From: Tateyamaria sp.
GTDB taxonomy: Bacteria; Pseudomonadota; Alphaproteobacteria; Rhodobacterales; Rhodobacteraceae
Assembly: GCA_018668195.1 (NCBI GenBank)
Contig: JABITU010000095.1
Span: forward strand, 1-10,458
DNA: 10,458 nt
Direction of reading: 5' to 3'
Both the position numbers and the translations under genes were made by a program. The notes under the pieces are model-generated. The model worked only from the letters and a program-made list of their open reading frames with translations. It had not been told where the DNA came from and made no database searches. Shown here piece after piece: positions 7,521-10,458 of the stretch; the first letter of the stretch is position 1, and every line of letters begins with the position of its first letter.

Positions 7521-8567
7521 TTAACCTCGATGTGCCTGTGCCCTTTGTTCACGGGCTGCCGATACGTAGTGTTCGCGCCCGTGGGTCTTTTTATTCAATG
7601 CTTCAAGAATTTTCTCTGGAGTCGCCGGTAGCGACTTCATCCGTACGCCAATCGCATCATAAATCGCATTCATGATCGCAGGCGCGGTCGGAACCAAAGC
7701 TGGCTCACCGATGCCCTTTGCGCCCAACGGGCTCAATGGATCATGATCTTCGACGAGGGTGCAGTTAATCTGTGGAATATCGAGGGACGTCGGTAGAATA
7801 TATTTGGCAAAGCCATGCGTCGATGTATGCCCGTTGACGGTTTGGTAGTCCTCCATCAATGCTTGACCAAGGCCTTGAACGACGCCGCCTTCGATCTGTC
7901 CTTCAACACCACGTGGATTGATTGCACGACCAACATCATGCACCGCCCAGATGCCCAAAACCTGCACTTCGCCGGTATATGTGTCGACCTCGACCTCAGC
8001 CACTTGCGTGCCAAAAACGTAGGTTTGCCAAGGGCTGCCGGAGCCATCAACAGGATCAAGCCCTGTGCCATGGGCGGTAAATGACGCAGATCCAACAGGC
8101 ACCACGCCGCGCGCTTTGCAGATGACCACGGCTTCTTCCATCGTGATCCGCAGGTTGGAATCGTTGGACCAGACTTCACCGTCAAACGATTGCAAGCTGT
8201 CAATCTCAACGCCCCAGTGATCGGCCAGTTGTTCAAACAGGTGCTTTTTTGCCTCACGGGCTGCCAGATGAACCGAGTTACCGATCATATAGGTTTGGCG
8301 GGTCGCACCAGCGTGGGCCGCCTCAGGTGAGCGCGCCGTATCGTTGTCACCGATGGTCACTTCCGATGGTTTGATCCCAAGCTCATCCGCTGCAACCTGC
8401 GCCAGCAGCGTCAAGATACCTTCGCCAATCTCTGTCACACCGGTCACGATCTTTGCTGTGCCGCCATCATCTAATTCGGCCCAGGCACCGGCCCGGTCAA
8501 TCGTTGCTGTGCGCGCAATTCCGTACCAGCTTGCCGCCATGCCACGGCCCCGAAGTTTACGTTCCAT
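7521..8567 (-). CDS. Molybdopterin-binding subunit, C-terminal part (xanthine dehydrogenase / aldehyde oxidoreductase family)
   Basis: Encodes 348 residues equivalent to the C-terminal part of the molybdopterin-binding chain, continuing from the upstream frame. Seen: LRGRGMAASWYG at the start, TEIGEG near 46-51 (usually EIGQG), GATRQTYMIGN near 87-96, VGRAINPRGVEGQIEGG near 212-228, and GAKGIGEPALVPTAPA, which carries the catalytic glutamate (about residue 288). That base deprotonates the Mo-OH group in this family. No [2Fe-2S] or FAD domain is present, so this part cannot work alone; it must join the preceding product, as a second chain or after an ancestral break. The chosen ATG overlaps the upstream stop by one base (TGATG) with GAGAGGG 7 bases before; a GTG at 8570 is the alternative. 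In this frame a TAA lies just upstream (about 8594), so translation must start here. The substrate is unknown: aldehydes, purines and N-heterocycles are all used in this family. Confidence 0.85.
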   Translation of the reverse strand: MERKLRGRGMAASWYGIARTATIDRAGAWAELDDGGTAKIVTGVTEIGEGILTLLAQVAADELGIKPSEVTIGDNDTARSPEAAHAGATRQTYMIGNSVHLAAREAKKHLFEQLADHWGVEIDSLQSFDGEVWSNDSNLRITMEEAVVICKARGVVPVGSASFTAHGTGLDPVDGSGSPWQTYVFGTQVAEVEVDTYTGEVQVLGIWAVHDVGRAINPRGVEGQIEGGVVQGLGQALMEDYQTVNGHTSTHGFAKYILPTSLDIPQINCTLVEDHDPLSPLGAKGIGEPALVPTAPAIMNAIYDAIGVRMKSLPATPEKILEALNKKTHGREHYVSAAREQRAQAHRG

Positions 8568-10450
8568 CACGCGACCCTCTCTTCGTTGGTATTTTTACCA
8601 TTCGTAAAACGCGCACCTAAGGTGCAAGGCGCCCGCGTATCGTCACCGCCCAAATCAGATCGCTTGTCCCCACGCACATTTGGTGTTCCTTTTTCCCAAC
8701 GGGATTCCGTTTCCGCAGCGTCCAGGCAACGGTCCAGTGAGGCCGCCGTCAGTTTGTGTTGGGTATGGGTCTTTGAACCGATCTTCATCATATTGATGCG
8801 ACGGATTTCGAATGGGTCCATTCCCAGAGCCTCAGCCGCCATATCCATCATGCTTTCAGTCGCAAACTGCGCCTGCATCCCACCAAAGGTTCGGAATGCT
8901 CCCGAAGGTGTGTTGTTCGTATAGACCGCTGTCGTATCGACGCTCAGATTGTGAACCTCGTATGGACCACAAGACAGAATGGCTGCTTTGCGCATGACAC
9001 CTTCGCTGGACATACCATAGGCACCGCCGTCCGAGATCATGCTGAATTGGATCGCTGTAATTTCACCGTTCCATTTCAGACCCATCTTGTAATGAGTGCG
9101 CGATGGGTGCCGTTTTGCGGACGCGATGATGCTTTCTTCACGCGTGAAGTTCAGCTGCACCGGGCGATGGGTCTTCATCGCCACAACTGCCAGCATGCCC
9201 TGATAGATCATGTCTTCTTTGCCGCCAAAGCCGCCGCCAACCGGGCTCATAATAAAACGAACCTTGTTGATCGGCAGACCAAGGATATGAGATAGCATAT
9301 GCCGGTGATGGGTTATGTTCTGAGATGGCGAAATCACAACAACAACATCATCTGCGTCGACGTATGCGATGCCCGCTTCGGGCTCCAGATAGGCATGTTC
9401 GACTTGCTGCGTTGAAAATTCGTCTTCAAGGATCAGATCGGCGTTCGCAAAACCTGTATCCACGTCGCCTTTACGCACAGGGATGTGTTTGACTATGTTG
9501 TCAGGTGCATAGTCATGTACAACTGCAGCGCCTTTTTTCATCGCGTCTTCGGGATCATAGACACCGGGCAGTTCTTCATAAACCACCTTGATTTTTGAAA
9601 GCGCTTTGCGGGCTATTACCAAGTCTTCTGCGGCCACTGCGGCCACGGCTTCACCGACATGGCGCACCTTGCCCCGCGCCATGATTGGTTGGTCATGCAC
9701 AAACACACCAAAACCATCTGTTTGTTCTGGCACATCATCGGACGTAATCACACAAACCACGCCATCCATGGCCTCAGCTTCGCTTGTGTCAATTGAAACG
9801 ATCTTGGCGTGTGGATGAGGAGAGCGAAGCACCTGCATCTGAAGCATGTCGTGCATTTTCATGTCTGCAGCATAGCGAAGGCGGCCAGATACTTTAGACG
9901 GGGCATCCAAACGACGGACGTTGTGACCGATGTAGGACTTTCCAACTTCCTCTTCGTTCAGCGCCTCTTCCGGCATGTCGCCAGCGATCACGGCCTTGGC
10001 CAATTCAACGGCTTCAAAAATCTTGGTGTACCCGGTGCAACGGCAGATGTTCCCGCCAAGACGTTCTTTGATTTCTTCGATGTCGGCCTTCGGGTTTTCA
10101 CGCAATGCAGATGTGGCGGCCATCACCATGCCAGGAATACAGTACCCGCACTGGCTTGCGCCGGTTTTGTGAAAGGCCTTTTGCATCGGCGTCAACGAAC
10201 CGGGATCTGCCAAACCTTCGATGGTCTCAATCTTTGCCCCTGACGCCTTGGCGACAGGCATCAGACAAGACTTGACCAGTTTGCCATCAACGAAAACCGA
10301 GCATGTTCCACACTCACCTGCGCCACAGCCTTCTTTGGTGCCGGTAAGGTTCAAATCATCGCGTAGGAAGTCCAAAAGGCGCTTGTGAGCGTCCGTCTCT
10401 TTGGAGATTTTGCGATTGTTGACTTCAAGGTCAATTTTCAGTTTAGGCAT
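8567..10450 (-). CDS. Fused [2Fe-2S] and molybdopterin-binding N-terminal part, aldehyde-oxidoreductase-like
   Basis: A 627-residue product with the domain order of Desulfovibrio gigas aldehyde oxidoreductase (Mop): two [2Fe-2S] domains fused directly to the molybdopterin-binding chain, with no FAD domain between them. Plant-ferredoxin-like cluster: C42, C47, C50, C62. Helical-domain cluster: C101, C104, C136, C138 in CGYC...CRC. The molybdenum part starts near YIGHNVRRLDAPSKVSG (173-189) and includes GGGFGGKED (405-413) and AFRTFGGMQ (518-526), both cofactor or active-site segments. Family resemblance stops at about residue 588 (SRWEKG); the last 39 residues are polar and unfamiliar. The catalytic glutamate region is absent and lies in the next frame; the two parts sum to about the length of a complete Mop-type protein (roughly 900 residues). 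The ATG at 10450 has only a weak upstream GGAAA, and the window ends 8 bases beyond it. The electron acceptor is not encoded here. Confidence 0.88.
   Translation of the reverse strand: MPKLKIDLEVNNRKISKETDAHKRLLDFLRDDLNLTGTKEGCGAGECGTCSVFVDGKLVKSCLMPVAKASGAKIETIEGLADPGSLTPMQKAFHKTGASQCGYCIPGMVMAATSALRENPKADIEEIKERLGGNICRCTGYTKIFEAVELAKAVIAGDMPEEALNEEEVGKSYIGHNVRRLDAPSKVSGRLRYAADMKMHDMLQMQVLRSPHPHAKIVSIDTSEAEAMDGVVCVITSDDVPEQTDGFGVFVHDQPIMARGKVRHVGEAVAAVAAEDLVIARKALSKIKVVYEELPGVYDPEDAMKKGAAVVHDYAPDNIVKHIPVRKGDVDTGFANADLILEDEFSTQQVEHAYLEPEAGIAYVDADDVVVVISPSQNITHHRHMLSHILGLPINKVRFIMSPVGGGFGGKEDMIYQGMLAVVAMKTHRPVQLNFTREESIIASAKRHPSRTHYKMGLKWNGEITAIQFSMISDGGAYGMSSEGVMRKAAILSCGPYEVHNLSVDTTAVYTNNTPSGAFRTFGGMQAQFATESMMDMAAEALGMDPFEIRRINMMKIGSKTHTQHKLTAASLDRCLDAAETESRWEKGTPNVRGDKRSDLGGDDTRAPCTLGARFTNGKNTNEERVA
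8575..8581 (-). promoter_or_regulatory. Internal ribosome binding site for the second molybdoenzyme reading frame
   Basis: GAGAGGG on the minus strand, 7 bases before the ATG at 8567 and 4 before the GTG at 8570. It lies within the last codons of the upstream frame. Its good match and spacing indicate that the second frame can be translated on its own, which argues against a simply dead gene. Confidence 0.6.
8587..8625. repeat. Cluster of short inverted repeats at the molybdoenzyme break
   Basis: Three perfect inverted repeats lie within 39 bases: TGGTA/TACCA with a 4-base loop (8587-8600); TTTTAC/GTAAAA with a 5-base loop (8593-8609), overlapping the first so that only one can form at a time; and GCACCT/AGGTGC around one base (8613-8625). 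A GGCGCC palindrome follows at 8628-8633. This density is typical of intergenic palindromic elements rather than of coding DNA. The region encodes part of the unfamiliar tail of the upstream frame. Confidence 0.6.
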
Positions 10451-10458
10451 TTTCCAGC

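Noticed and set aside
8567..8600. Programmed -1 frameshift joining the two molybdoenzyme frames
   Set aside because: The only A-rich stretch (GGT AAA AAT) does not fit the X XXY YYZ pattern in the upstream frame, and the inserted tail before it is not family-like. The Shine-Dalgarno plus TGATG fits reinitiation better.

Overview
The window is a single-direction catabolic gene cluster. Every supported gene is on the minus strand, so transcription runs from the high coordinates to the low ones. Moderate GC content, alphaproteobacterial-looking proteins, a tripartite tricarboxylate transporter (TTT) and an aldehyde-oxidoreductase-type molybdoenzyme suggest a proteobacterium, most likely a marine Rhodobacteraceae (Roseobacter-group) member. 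This placement is inferred from gene style; there is no rRNA or marker gene here.

Layout in the direction of transcription: (1) 10450-8567, a fused [2Fe-2S] domain plus the first part of a molybdopterin-binding subunit of the xanthine dehydrogenase / aldehyde oxidoreductase family. (2) 8567-7521, the rest of the same molybdopterin-binding subunit as a separate, translationally coupled reading frame. (3) A 76-base spacer, then a complete TTT system in the order solute-binding protein (tctC-type, 7444-6479), small membrane protein (tctB-type, 6452-5961), large membrane protein (tctA-type, 5955-4441). (4) 4448-2556, a thiamine-diphosphate enzyme resembling IolD (trihydroxycyclohexanedione hydrolase). 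(5) 2545-1091, an NAD(P)-dependent aldehyde dehydrogenase. (6) 1098-1, the first 366 codons of an IlvD/Edd-family dehydratase of the sugar-acid (aldonate) type, cut by the window edge. Spacings are tiny or negative (two 8-base overlaps, gaps of 5, 10 and 26 bases), so genes 3-6 look like one operon and genes 1-2 are probably co-transcribed with them.

Taken together (inference): a carboxylate is captured by the periplasmic binding protein and imported by TctAB. A molybdenum hydroxylase, a ThDP enzyme, a sugar-acid-type dehydratase and an aldehyde dehydrogenase then process it or its products, probably toward central metabolism. I do not recognise this enzyme combination as a named pathway; the substrate is unknown.

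The most unusual feature is the broken molybdoenzyme. The family's continuous catalytic chain is interrupted between residue about 588 of the first frame and residue 3 of the second by about 39 unfamiliar residues. Their DNA carries a cluster of short inverted repeats, followed by a stop codon, a good Shine-Dalgarno sequence and a new ATG. This could be a real two-chain enzyme or a gene broken by a palindromic element.
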